A DNA stretch of 64,000 bases from JBBIQS01 sp037442205. GTDB lineage: Bacteria; Myxococcota; Myxococcia; Myxococcales; UBA5297. Every line of letters starts with the position of its first letter. Positions within the stretch are counted from its first letter, which is position 1. Below, piece after piece: positions 7,719 to 17,713 of the stretch. Made by a program: the position numbers and the translations under genes. The notes under the pieces were generated by a model. The model was given only the letters and a program-made list of their open reading frames with translations, was not told the DNA's origin and did not search any database. The stretch spans positions 32,343 through 96,342 of the forward strand of contig JBBIQS010000020.1 of NCBI GenBank assembly GCA_037442205.1, written 5' to 3'.

Positions 7719-8692
7719 TGTCCGGCCCCGCCGCTCCCCGGCGCCCGCGTCCTGGCTCGTCCTCCCTGGAGGCGCTGCCTTCGACCGGCGAGATCTGCGC
7801 GCTCACCCTCGATCCCCAGCTCAAGGTGATCGACGCCTCGCCCGGGTGCCGGCACCTGTTCCAGGTCGAGCCCCAGGCGCTGCTGGGGCGCCGGGCGTCG
7901 GAGCTGCTCGATCCGCTGGCGCAGCTGGCCCCGATGAGCGAGGGCAGCCTGGAGGTCTTCGCCCGCGGCGGCGGGCGCCCGCGGCGGGTGCGCCTGTTCT
8001 GGAGCACCCGCGGCCCTTCGGTGGAGCTGCTGCTGCTCGACCTGGAGCGCGCCGCCAGCGGACCCTTCGCCCAGGCGGCCGCCCTCTCGCGCTTCGCCTC
8101 GATGATCACCCACGAGGTCCGCAACCCGCTCTCCTCGGTGAAGATGGTGATCCAGACCCTGGCCCGGCACGGCCCGCTCGACGAGCGGGCCCAGCGCCGG
8201 CTGGAGATCGCCGCCCGCGAGGTGCGCACCATCGAGCGGATCCTCACCGCCCTCTCCGAGCTGTCCTGCGACACCGGCCGCGAGCGCGCCGAGGCCGAGC
8301 TGGCGCCGCTGCTGCAGGAGGCGCTGCAGCTGAGCGAGCTGGATGTCGCCGAGCGCGGCCTGACGGTGAGCGTGGAGCTGGCCGCCCGGCTGCCGCCGCT
8401 GTGGTGCGACGCCGCCCGCATCCGCATGGCGCTGGCGCACCTGCTGGCCTACGCCTCGCGGGCGCTGGCGGTGGGAGAGCTGGCCATCGGCGCCGAGGCC
8501 GAGGGCGAGATGGTGCGGCTGACCGTCGCCGGCCCCTCGGCCGGCACCTCGGCGCCGCCCAGCAGCAGCAACATCTCGCTGGCCATGGTGGACAAGATCG
8601 CCCGCGACCACGGCGGCGAGCTGTCGGTGGAGGAGTCGCCGCGCACCTGCGCCTGGAGCCTGACGCTGCCGGCGCGGCCGCGCGGCGGCTGA
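7718..8692 (+). CDS. NtrB-like sensor histidine kinase with degenerate ATP-binding domain
   Basis: A 324-aa soluble protein: a PAS-like N-terminus (about 20-110), an intact HisKA H-box (ITHEVRNPLSSVKM, His about 132) and an ATPase-like C-terminus. The ATP site looks broken. The N-box reads HLLAYASRAL, where an Asn is expected at the Tyr; the G1 box reads VAGPSAG, lacking the D-x-G of active kinases. Residues from about 286 on (LAMVDKIARDHGGEL) keep the G2-side helix. It may therefore be unable to autophosphorylate and act as a phosphatase or scaffold for the NtrC-type regulator downstream. It overlaps the PEGA gene by one base. Confidence 0.85.
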   Translation: MSGPAAPRRPRPGSSSLEALPSTGEICALTLDPQLKVIDASPGCRHLFQVEPQALLGRRASELLDPLAQLAPMSEGSLEVFARGGGRPRRVRLFWSTRGPSVELLLLDLERAASGPFAQAAALSRFASMITHEVRNPLSSVKMVIQTLARHGPLDERAQRRLEIAAREVRTIERILTALSELSCDTGRERAEAELAPLLQEALQLSELDVAERGLTVSVELAARLPPLWCDAARIRMALAHLLAYASRALAVGELAIGAEAEGEMVRLTVAGPSAGTSAPPSSSNISLAMVDKIARDHGGELSVEESPRTCAWSLTLPARPRGG

Positions 8693-8754
8693 TTCCGCCA
8701 AGCTTCGCTTTCCCGGCACCGCCCCCCGGTGTTAAAGAAGCCCGGGAGGTGCCC

Positions 8755-10131
<1,377 letters not shown>

Positions 10132-10445
10132 CCGCCCGCCCCTGCCACCGTCCCGCGCAGCACTCCTCCCGCCGCCGGCAAGTTGCCTGGGCGCGCCAGA
10201 CCTCGGCGCGGGCGACGCCCAGTCCTCATCCTGTCCAATCCATTTGCAGCGCCCTGAACGAAACGTTCCAGCGCGCGCCAGTGGGCAGAGTCGGCAACTG
10301 GAAACTAGGCCGGCCGAAGGGGGCGATATCTATCGGCTTTTTGCCAGTGGCGCCGGCCGAGGTGCCGCTGGCACGACACTTGGAGAGTGCCCGCCCGCAC
10401 ACATCAGCCCCTGGCGAACAGGGGAACGAACAAGGGAGGGATCCA
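10132..10445. other. intergenic region between NtrC-type and Crp-type genes
   Basis: The 314 bases carry no convincing gene. The only signal I can support is the sigma-54-like -24/-12 element annotated separately and the GGGAGGG ribosome-binding site just before the Crp-family start. Confidence 0.6.
10369..10384 (+). promoter_or_regulatory. sigma-54-like promoter of the Crp/Fnr-family gene
   Basis: TGGCACGACACTTGGA matches the sigma-54 consensus TGGCACG-N4-TTGC[A/T] with the -24 GG and the correct spacing; the single departure is TTGG for TTGC in the -12 element. Transcription would start near 10395, about 50 bases before the ATG. A sigma-54 activator gene ends 240 bases upstream. Confidence 0.55.
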
Positions 10446-11207
10446 ATGCGATTCCAGAAGACGATGAGCGGTGCGGCGAACGTGGCGATGCCTCTGGAGA
10501 CCAAGCCGGAAGTTCTCAGCGTCAACCCGGCCAACTTCGTCATCGATCCCACCGAGCCGCTGGGCTCGGAAGTGGTCGACTTCCGCGGCTACTTCAAGGT
10601 CGAGGTCTATCCGCACAATGCGGTGATCTTCCGGGCCGGGGACTCGGCGGACCGGGTGTTCCTGGTCAAGCGGGGCCGGGTGCGGCTGATCCGCACCGGC
10701 CGCAACGCCGCCCGCTCGGTGCTGGCGATCCTCAAGTCCGGCGACCTGTTCGGCGACATGACCCTGGGCGGGGAGGCGCAGGCCAGCGAGGAGCTGGCGG
10801 TGGCCACCGGCGAGGCCGAGGTCTGGTCGATCGAGGGCGGCGAGCTGCGCGGCCTGCTGGAGAGCCGCCCCAGCCTGTCGGTGGACATCATCCGCGCCCA
10901 GAACGAGCGCATCCGCCACCTGCGCCGCCGGCTGGTGGGGATGACCTTCAAGGAGGTCCCGGCCCGCCTGGCCGAGACCCTGCTGCAGCTGGGCGAGACC
11001 CTCGGCGAGCGCTGCCCGCACGGCGGGGAGCTCGACCTGCGCGGCGTGACCCAGCAGGACCTGGCCGACCTGGTCGGCGCCAGCCGCTCCTTTGTCTCCA
11101 CCCTGATCAACGAGATGAAGCGCGACAGCTACCTGGGCAACGTCGGGCGAGTGCTGTGCATCCGCGACCAGAAGGCGCTGCGCAAGATCGCCAGCAAGGA
11201 GAAGTAG
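10446..11207 (+). CDS. Crp/Fnr-family transcriptional regulator
   Basis: A 253-aa regulator. After a 45-residue N-terminal extension there is a cyclic-nucleotide-type beta-barrel (about 50-160; VIFRAGDSADRVFLVKRGRV, SGDLFGDMTLGG) and a C-terminal winged helix with VTQQDLADLVGASRSFVSTL as the helix-turn-helix. No N-terminal FNR-type Cys cluster is visible, so it is not an obvious iron-sulphur oxygen sensor. The RPSLS segment lies near the dimer helix. The ATG at 10446 has GGGAGGG upstream. The gene is monocistronic, with a sigma-54-like promoter upstream and a GC hairpin downstream. Confidence 0.92.
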   Translation: MRFQKTMSGAANVAMPLETKPEVLSVNPANFVIDPTEPLGSEVVDFRGYFKVEVYPHNAVIFRAGDSADRVFLVKRGRVRLIRTGRNAARSVLAILKSGDLFGDMTLGGEAQASEELAVATGEAEVWSIEGGELRGLLESRPSLSVDIIRAQNERIRHLRRRLVGMTFKEVPARLAETLLQLGETLGERCPHGGELDLRGVTQQDLADLVGASRSFVSTLINEMKRDSYLGNVGRVLCIRDQKALRKIASKEK

Positions 11208-11228
11208 CGCCAGCTGGCCGAAGGCTGT

Positions 11229-11265
11229 GGCGGCCCCGCTCCCGGCGACGGGGGGCGGGGCCGCC
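11229..11265 (+). terminator. GC-rich hairpin after the Crp-family gene
   Basis: GGCGGCCCCGC (11229-11239) pairs perfectly with GCGGGGCCGCC (11255-11265) around a 15-base loop; GTCTTG follows. The U-tract is weak, so it may need Rho or act as a partial terminator. Confidence 0.5.
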
Positions 11266-11351
11266 GTCTTGCGGGGGGCCGGCGCCCGCGACTCGCCAGC
11301 CGACCCGGCTTTGGCCTAGCATGCGGCCCTCCCTCCGACCTCGGGAAGGCC

Positions 11352-12167
11352 ATGCGCGACCATCTCTACGACCGTGCCGACTACCACTTGCCCGAAATCG
11401 AGCACCGTTACGGGAGCAACATCCACATCCTCGCCAACCCTTTTCTGTTGACCCAGCTGGCGACCCTCTGCGCCAAGGACACCTTCCAGCCGACCGTCAA
11501 CCAGCTGGTGGCCTCGCTCTACGTGGACCTGGTCAAGACGGTGATCAACGTCGAGTTCCCGCGCAAGCAGGTCTCGGTGCCCACCCGCATGATCGCCAGC
11601 AACCCGCGGGGCATCTTCCACGGGACGCTGATCGATCGCGAGGTGCGGGCGGTGACCGTAAACATCGCCCGCGCCGGCACCCTGCCCAGCCAGATCACCT
11701 TCGACCTGCTCAACTCGCTGCTCGACCCGCGGCTGGTCCGCCAGGACCACATCATCATGAGCCGGATGATCGACGACGCCCAGCAGGTGGTGGGCAGTTC
11801 GATTGGCGGAGCCAAGATCGGCGGGGACATCGACGACGCCTTCGTGCTCTTCCCCGACCCGATGGGCGCCACCGGCGGCAGCCTGGCAACCGCCATCAAG
11901 ACCTACAAGGACAAGGTGCCGGGCACGGCCCGCCGCTTCATCTGCATGCACCTGGTGGTCACCCCCGAGTACCTCAAGAAGCAGACCACCGAGAACCCCG
12001 ATGCCGTGATCTATGCCCTGCGCCTGGACCGCGGGCTCTCCCCCCCCGAGGTCTTCGACACCGTCCCCGGCACCTACTGGGAGAAGGAGCGCGGCCTGGA
12101 CGACAAGCAGTACATCGTCCCCGGCGGCGGCGGCTTCGGCGAGATCATGAACAACGCCTACGTCTGA
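11352..12167 (+). CDS. uracil phosphoribosyltransferase-like protein
   Basis: A 271-aa protein with the phosphoribosyltransferase PRPP loop in the UPRT form, FPDPMGATGGSLATAI (about 180-195; classical UPRTs have DPMLATGGS). It is longer than the usual ~208-aa Upp by about 60 residues, and the conserved C-terminal uracil-binding region is not the standard one; instead the tail is YIVPGGGGFGEIMNNAYV. It could be a nucleobase or other PRPP-dependent transferase. The next gene, a hypoxanthine PRTase, starts seven bases after its stop, which supports a nucleobase-salvage operon. Confidence 0.8.
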   Translation: MRDHLYDRADYHLPEIEHRYGSNIHILANPFLLTQLATLCAKDTFQPTVNQLVASLYVDLVKTVINVEFPRKQVSVPTRMIASNPRGIFHGTLIDREVRAVTVNIARAGTLPSQITFDLLNSLLDPRLVRQDHIIMSRMIDDAQQVVGSSIGGAKIGGDIDDAFVLFPDPMGATGGSLATAIKTYKDKVPGTARRFICMHLVVTPEYLKKQTTENPDAVIYALRLDRGLSPPEVFDTVPGTYWEKERGLDDKQYIVPGGGGFGEIMNNAYV

Positions 12168-12174
12168 GGACTCC

Positions 12175-12702
12175 ATGAACTGCTACCGCGACGCCGACGT
12201 CCTCTTCTCCACCGAGGTCCTCAACCAGCGCATCGCCGAGCTGGGAGCGCAGATCACCCGCGACTACCAGGGCCAGGACCTGTCGGTGGTCTGCGTGCTC
12301 AAGGGCTCCTTCGTGTTCTGCGCCGACCTGGTGCGGCAGATCGCGCTGCCGATCTCGGTCGACTTCCTCGGGCTGTCCAGCTATGGCGGCGACACCGAGA
12401 GCAGCGGGGTGGTGCGCATCACCAGCGACCTGTCGCGGCCGGTGGCCGGCAGGCACGTGCTGGTCGTCGAGGACATCATCGACACCGGGCTGACGATGGA
12501 GTTCCTCATCGACAACCTGCGCACCCGCCACCCGGCCTCGGTGAAGGTGTGCAGCCTGCTGGAGAAGCCCAGCCGCGCCAAGCGGCACATCGACATCCAC
12601 TACAAGGGCTTCGTCATCCCCGATGCCTTCGTGGTCGGCTACGGGCTGGACTACGATGAGCGCTACCGCAACCTCCCGTTCGTCGGGACGCTGCGCCGCT
12701 AG
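12175..12702 (+). CDS. hpt: hypoxanthine phosphoribosyltransferase
   Basis: A 175-aa protein of normal length for bacterial Hpt. The family signatures are CVLKGSFVFCADLVRQI near the N-terminus, the PRPP loop VLVVEDIIDTGLTM (about 98-111) and the purine-binding segment KGFVIPDAFVVGYGLDYDER. It converts hypoxanthine or guanine and PRPP to IMP or GMP in the cytoplasm. It starts seven bases after the uracil-PRTase-like gene with GAGGA near the stop of that gene, so the two form a salvage operon. Confidence 0.95.
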   Translation: MNCYRDADVLFSTEVLNQRIAELGAQITRDYQGQDLSVVCVLKGSFVFCADLVRQIALPISVDFLGLSSYGGDTESSGVVRITSDLSRPVAGRHVLVVEDIIDTGLTMEFLIDNLRTRHPASVKVCSLLEKPSRAKRHIDIHYKGFVIPDAFVVGYGLDYDERYRNLPFVGTLRR

Positions 12703-12828
12703 CGCCGGAGTCGACGGGCGGCAGCGCTGGCTGGGACGCCGGGACGGCGGACCAAGCCCGGGAGCGGGCGAAGAGCGCCGGTCGCCGCCGGTACCAGTCT
12801 TTTGCCTGCGGGCGCCCCGAGGTGAGCC

Positions 12829-13569
12829 ATGAGCGAGGACGCAAACCCCACGGGCGCCATGCCCCTGCTGCGCCGGCTGGCGGGCCTGCTGGCGATCGTC
12901 GCCCTGGTGGCCGCGCTGCTGTTCCTGCTGAGCGAGCGCAACGCGCGGACCTTCGCCGTGGAGCAGCGGGGCGACAAGCTGCTGGTGATGCGCGGGCGGA
13001 TGTTCCCCTGGGGACTGGAGCCATTCGCTCCGCAGGACAAGGTGCTGGTCCAGGCCTACGCCCCGATCTCCCTCGAGGGCGACTCTCCGGGCGAGGTGCT
13101 GCTAGAGCGGTATGACGACCGCGATCAGCTCGACCGCGCCCTGTTCCGGATGCTGCGCCAGTGGGTCGAGGGCCGGCTCGACTCCGACGACCCGGCGCGG
13201 CTGGCCCAGGCGATGCGCTTCCTGGGGCGCGCCGCGCTGCTGAACGGGGCCGACGAGGAGGAGCGCCGCCAGCTGCGCGAGCTGCAGGGGCGGATCGCCT
13301 TCTTCGAGGGCCGCGCGCGGATGGAAGAATCGCTGTCGGCGCTGCGCGAGGCTCTGGCCAAGCTCAAGCTGGCTTCCGAGGGGAACGGCCGCTACTCGCG
13401 CTACGCCGGCGAGCTCTACGAGGCGCTCTCGCCGCTGTCCGAGCAGCTGGGCCGCGCCACGCGAAGGTCTTCCTCGGCTCCGGCGCCCGAGCTGGACAAG
13501 GCCGCCGCCCCGCCTCCCGCCCAACAGACCGGCGTCGAGAGCTCGGCGGCGCCGCTCCCGGCCAAATAG
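12829..13569 (+). CDS. single-pass membrane protein of unknown function
   Basis: A 246-aa protein with one N-terminal membrane helix (LAGLLAIVALVAALLFLL, about 17-34) after a short cytoplasmic start, so the rest is probably periplasmic. The extracytoplasmic part is helical and charged (EEERRQLRELQ, MEESLSALREALAKLKLASE), ending in a Pro/Ala-rich tail. No family recognised. The ATG at 12829 is preceded by CGAGGTGAGCC, giving a usable ribosome-binding site. Confidence 0.7.
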   Translation: MSEDANPTGAMPLLRRLAGLLAIVALVAALLFLLSERNARTFAVEQRGDKLLVMRGRMFPWGLEPFAPQDKVLVQAYAPISLEGDSPGEVLLERYDDRDQLDRALFRMLRQWVEGRLDSDDPARLAQAMRFLGRAALLNGADEEERRQLRELQGRIAFFEGRARMEESLSALREALAKLKLASEGNGRYSRYAGELYEALSPLSEQLGRATRRSSSAPAPELDKAAAPPPAQQTGVESSAAPLPAK

Positions 13570-13672
13570 CTGCTCGGCTGGTGCCGGGGGCTGCTGGCGT
13601 GCGCTTGCCCGACCAACGGACCTCGGACCAGCGCATCGCCGCGCCGGTGAAAAGATGGGGCTGTCGCGAGCT

Positions 13673-13705
13673 TTGACTCGGCGATCCCTGGCCTATAATC
13701 CAGGG
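13673..13705 (+). promoter_or_regulatory. promoter with palindrome around the -10 box
   Basis: TTGACT (13673-13678) and a perfect TATAAT (13694-13699) are 15 bases apart. The -10 box is enclosed by an inverted repeat, CCCTGG (13686-13691) and CCAGGG (13700-13705), a likely operator. The start point near 13706 makes the GTG at 13738 the probable start codon and argues against a TTG at 13708. Confidence 0.6.
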
Positions 13706-13737
13706 CCTTGGATCCTTCCCTATCGAGGCGGCGAGCC

Positions 13738-16700
13738 GTGTCCCTGCCGTTCTACCAGCCGCGCGGCACCAGCGAGCTGCTGCCGCGCTACGCCTTCGTC
13801 GAACCCCTGCTCTCGCGGGCCCGCGTCCTGGAGGTCGGGGCGGTGGCGCGCACCGGCGGGGCGAGCACCGCCTGGCTGCGCGAGCACGGCGCCCGCTTCG
13901 TGCTCGCCCTGGACGAGGACGCCGACGCCGTCGAGGCGGCGCAGCGCCAGTACGCCTCTGACGGCCACCTGGCCTTCCGCGCCGGCCCGCTGCACTCGCT
14001 GACCGAGGGCGCCTTCGACCTGATCCTGCTCGCCGACGCGGCGCCGGTGCTGCGCGAGCCGGCCCTGCTCAACGCCCTGGTGCAGCTGGCTGGGCCGCAG
14101 GGGCGGGTGCTCTTCGCGCTGCGCAACCCGGCCGGGCCCAGCCTGGCCCAGCTCGCCAGCGACGAGCCGCGGGAGGTCGCCCCGACCTACGGCGAGATGC
14201 GCGGGCTGCTGACGGAGCGCTTCGCCTGCGTGGAGATCGCCACCCAGACCGCGGTGCTCGCCTACCAGGTGGCGCCGGCCAATCCCGCGGGAGATCCCGA
14301 GCTGGCCCTCGATGGCTCGCTGGTGGATGCCGAGGAGTGCTCCTACTTCCTGGCGCTGGCCGGACCGCGCCCCTCGGGATTGATGGAGTCGCAGAACCTG
14401 GTGGCCCTGCCGGCGGCGCCGATGGCGGTGGCCGCGCAGCAGCGGGTGGAGCTCAAGGACAGCCTGCGCATCTCCCGGCAGAAGGAGGAGGAGGCGCGGC
14501 GCGCGGCGCAGGAGGAGCGCAGCAAGCGCGAGGAGCAGGAGCTGCGCGGGGTCCAGCTGGCAGGCGAGGCTCAGGAGTCGAAGGACCACGCCGAGGAGCA
14601 GGCGGAGCGGGCGGCGGCGGCCGAGCACCGCGCCGAGACGCTGGAGCGGGAACTGCTGAGCCGCGGCGAGCAGATCGCCTCGCTGGAGCGGCGGCTGCGC
14701 GAGCGGATTCAGGTGGCGCCGGCGGAGCTGGAGCGGGCCGCCAAGGAGATCATGCAGGCCCGCACCCGCGTGATCGAGCTCGAGGCGCGCTGCGGGGAGC
14801 TCGAGGGAGAGCGCGACCAGCTCGGCGCCGACCTCGCCGCCGAGCGCGAGCAGCTGGCGGGGCTGCGCAAGGACCGCGACCGGAGCCTGCGCGAGCTGGA
14901 GACCGCCCGGGCGCTGGCCGACGACGCCGGGGCGCGCATCCGGCTGGCCGAGAGCCGCGGCGAGGCCGCCGAGAGGCAGCTGCGCGCCCGCGTCGAGCAG
15001 GCCGGCGATCTGGAGCGGCGGGCGCTGGAGGCGCTCGAGGACCGCCGCCAGCTGGTCACCAAGCTGCAGGAGCAGCGGCAGGGATTCCAGGCGCTCGAGG
15101 CTCAGTTCAGCGAGGCCGTCGAGCAGCGGCAGACCGTGGAGCTGGCGGCCGCGGCCCAGGCCAAGGAGCTGGCCGAGGCGCGCTCCCAGGTGCAGGCCGC
15201 GGAGCAGCGCCTCGCCGAGGCGGAGCAGGGCTTCCAGCAGCAGAACGGCGAGCTGCGGCAGAAGCTCGTCGAGCTCCTCGCTTCCGAGCAGGAGGCGCGC
15301 CAGCGGCTCGAGAGCCTGGAGAAGGAGCATGCCGCCGAGCAAGACCGCGGCGCCGAGGCCGGGCGGATCACGGCCCAGCTCACCTCGAAGCTGGAGGCGG
15401 CTGGCGAGGCGCTGGCCAAGGCCGAGGCCCGGCTCGAGGCGCTGGCCGCCGAGAAGGGCCAGCTGGCGGAGGCCAATGGCGCCCTGGAGCAGAGGCTCGC
15501 CGATCGCGATCAGCTGCAGACCGCCGCCGACCAGGCCCAGCTCCGCGTGGCCGAGCTCGAGGAGAACCTGGAGTCGACTCAGGCGGCGCTGGCCGAGGCG
15601 CAGAAGACGCAGGGCGAGGCGGAGGTGGCCCGGGAGACGCTGGCCGCCGAGCTCGACAACGCCCGCCAGCTGCAGATGAGCGCCACCGCCGACTTCAGCG
15701 CCATGCGCGAACGGGCCGCCGCCTTCGAGGAAAAGGCGCAGGCCGCCGAGAAGTCGCTGGCCGAGCTCACGGCGCAGGGCGCCGACGCCTCGCGCAGGCT
15801 GGACGAGGCCCAGGCCCAGCTGGCGCGGACCCAGGAGAAGCTGGAGCTGGCGGGTCTGGCCCAGGGGGAGTCGGAGGCTGCGCTCGAGGCTGAACGCCAG
15901 CGGGCCGGTGCGCTGGAATCGGACCTCGCCGCCAAGGAGCCGCTGGAGCGCGAGCTGGCGGCGGCGAAGGAGAAGCTCGCCGCGCTCGAACGGTCTCTCG
16001 CCGACGCCCAGGCCCAGTCCGCCCAGTCGTCGACGGCCCTTGCCGCGGCCCAGGCCGAGCGCGAGGCGCTGGCGCAGAACATCCAGTCCGCCAACCAGGA
16101 GCAGCTCTCCTCGCTGGCGGCCCAGCTGGCCCAGGAGCAGGCTGCCGGGGAGGCCTCTTCGGCCGAGAAGGCCCAGACCGAGCAGAGGCTGTCCGCCGCC
16201 GACGAGCGGATCGGCGCGCTGCAAAGGGAAAAGGACGAGCTCGCCGCGGCGCTGGCGGCAGAGAAGGAGAGGACCTCGCAGGAGGCCGCTGCCGCGCTGC
16301 GGTTCTCGGCGAGCCTGGAGTCGATCCAGGCCGAGCGCGACGAGGCCGCCGAGGACCTGCGCAACGCCCGGGAGCAGCTGCGGGCCCAGGCCGCGGAGCT
16401 GGAGAGGTCCCGCTCCGAGGCCGCGCTGGCCGCTGGCCGTTCCGGCGATTCGGAGGGGCAGCTGGCCACCGCCCGCCAAGAGCTGGAGCTGAGCCTGGCG
16501 CAGGTCGCGGACCTGGAGGCGAAGGTCCAGGGCGGCGCCCAACACCTGGAGCAGCTCAGGGCGGGCCTGGTCGAGGAGCAGGAGAAGTCCCGCCGCCTGG
16601 CCGAGGAGGGCGAGCGCGCCGCCTCCGAGCTCGCCGAGGCCCGCGCCCGGCTGGCGGAGTCTGGCCAGCGGCTGGAGGTTGCCGAGGCGGAGGCGAGCCG

Positions 16701-17646
16701 GGTTCCCGAGGCGCTGGACGTTCTCCAGGCACAGATCGCCGATCTGAGCGGGCAGCTCGAGCAGCGCCAGGCCGAGCTGGCAGCCGGCACGCAGCGGGAG
16801 GCCGAGCTGCAGGAGCGGGTCGCCGGGCTCGAGGCGCAGGGGCTGTCGGCGCGCCAGAACTTGGATAATGAGTCGGAGCGCGCCCGCCAGGCGCAGCAGA
16901 AGGCCGAAGCGGCGGCCGCCAAGGTCGAGGAGATGTCCGACGCCCTGGAGATGGCGCACCTCCGCGCCCGCCGCCTGGAGCGCGATGTAGCCGAGGCCGC
17001 TCGCGCTCCGGCGCCGTCGAGCAGCGAGCCCGCGGGCGGCGAGGCCACAGCGGGCCCTTCGTCGATGGCGCCGGAAGCCGATCTTCTCGAGGAGGTCCCG
17101 CCAGCCGCCGAGCCCGGGTCACAATCCGCGCCGTCGCTCTGGAGCGACGAGGTCACACCTCCTGTGCCGGCGGCCACAGCGCCTGTGGCGCAGCCGCCGA
17201 GCGAGGGCGGGGCACCTCTTCGCACCGCGTCCGACGAGCTCGGCCTGGAGCCACTGGATCCCGAACCCGCGGTCGCGACCGCGGCGACCTCGCCGCCGGC
17301 GACGGGCCTCGACGAGGAGGCGGAGCTCTTCCCGGCGTCCACCGAGGCGGGCCCGACCGCGCCCGCGGCCGATCCCTTCGACTTTGGTCCGGTGCCGTCC
17401 GAAGGGCCGGGGCAGGAGAACGCGACGGCTGTCTTCGTCAGCCCGCTCATCGCCGCCGAGAAGGATGCCGTCCCGGTGTTCCCTGAGGCTGGCCCTGCGC
17501 CGGAGGAGTCGACAGCGGTCTTCATCAATCCGCTCATCGCTGCCGAGAAAGCCCAGGCGGCGCCCTTGGCGTCGGCCGATGAAGTGACCGCGCCAGGCGC
17601 ACCGGCCCCCGGGAGCGAGGGACCCGGCAAACAAAAGAAGGGCTGA
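13738..17646 (+). CDS. methyltransferase-like N-terminus fused to a giant coiled coil
   Basis: A 1302-aa protein. Residues 1-200 resemble a class I SAM-methyltransferase fold: VLEVGAVARTGGAS fits motif I, FVLALDEDAD fits the acidic motif II, and FDLILLADAAPVL fits motif IV, but the canonical G-x-G-x-G is imperfect, so it may be a non-catalytic relative. Residues about 240-1080 are an almost unbroken heptad-rich coiled coil dense in Glu, Ala, Leu, Gln and Arg. The last 200 residues are Pro/Ala/Glu-rich and contain two copies of TAVF[VI][SN]PLIAAEK. The layout recalls the myxobacterial AglZ and FrzS proteins (receiver-type head plus long coiled coil), but with a different head. Likely cytoplasmic scaffold; function unknown. 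Confidence 0.85.
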   Translation: MSLPFYQPRGTSELLPRYAFVEPLLSRARVLEVGAVARTGGASTAWLREHGARFVLALDEDADAVEAAQRQYASDGHLAFRAGPLHSLTEGAFDLILLADAAPVLREPALLNALVQLAGPQGRVLFALRNPAGPSLAQLASDEPREVAPTYGEMRGLLTERFACVEIATQTAVLAYQVAPANPAGDPELALDGSLVDAEECSYFLALAGPRPSGLMESQNLVALPAAPMAVAAQQRVELKDSLRISRQKEEEARRAAQEERSKREEQELRGVQLAGEAQESKDHAEEQAERAAAAEHRAETLERELLSRGEQIASLERRLRERIQVAPAELERAAKEIMQARTRVIELEARCGELEGERDQLGADLAAEREQLAGLRKDRDRSLRELETARALADDAGARIRLAESRGEAAERQLRARVEQAGDLERRALEALEDRRQLVTKLQEQRQGFQALEAQFSEAVEQRQTVELAAAAQAKELAEARSQVQAAEQRLAEAEQGFQQQNGELRQKLVELLASEQEARQRLESLEKEHAAEQDRGAEAGRITAQLTSKLEAAGEALAKAEARLEALAAEKGQLAEANGALEQRLADRDQLQTAADQAQLRVAELEENLESTQAALAEAQKTQGEAEVARETLAAELDNARQLQMSATADFSAMRERAAAFEEKAQAAEKSLAELTAQGADASRRLDEAQAQLARTQEKLELAGLAQGESEAALEAERQRAGALESDLAAKEPLERELAAAKEKLAALERSLADAQAQSAQSSTALAAAQAEREALAQNIQSANQEQLSSLAAQLAQEQAAGEASSAEKAQTEQRLSAADERIGALQREKDELAAALAAEKERTSQEAAAALRFSASLESIQAERDEAAEDLRNAREQLRAQAAELERSRSEAALAAGRSGDSEGQLATARQELELSLAQVADLEAKVQGGAQHLEQLRAGLVEEQEKSRRLAEEGERAASELAEARARLAESGQRLEVAEAEASRVPEALDVLQAQIADLSGQLEQRQAELAAGTQREAELQERVAGLEAQGLSARQNLDNESERARQAQQKAEAAAAKVEEMSDALEMAHLRARRLERDVAEAARAPAPSSSEPAGGEATAGPSSMAPEADLLEEVPPAAEPGSQSAPSLWSDEVTPPVPAATAPVAQPPSEGGAPLRTASDELGLEPLDPEPAVATAATSPPATGLDEEAELFPASTEAGPTAPAADPFDFGPVPSEGPGQENATAVFVSPLIAAEKDAVPVFPEAGPAPEESTAVFINPLIAAEKAQAAPLASADEVTAPGAPAPGSEGPGKQKKG

Positions 17647-17659
17647 CCGGGTTCAGCCC
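17640..17659 (+). terminator. weak hairpin at the coiled-coil gene end
   Basis: GGGCTGA (17640-17646, including the stop codon) pairs with TCAGCCC (17653-17659). There is no U-run, so it is at best a weak stop; the next gene may be partly co-transcribed. Confidence 0.3.
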
Positions 17660-17713
17660 TGAGAGAGAGCGTGCCGGGCAGGAAGGAAGCTCGCCGGCCC
17701 TGGTGCCAAGAAA

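Noticed and set aside
13708..13737. TTG start for the coiled-coil gene
   Set aside because: It would lie only a couple of bases after the predicted transcription start, leaving no room for a ribosome-binding site; GTG at 13738 fits better.
13720..16959. A 1079-residue open frame on the minus strand opposite the coiled-coil gene
   Set aside because: It is Leu/Arg/Gly-rich with no domain pattern, and reflects the absence of AT-rich stops opposite a GC-rich, Glu/Ala-rich helix gene.
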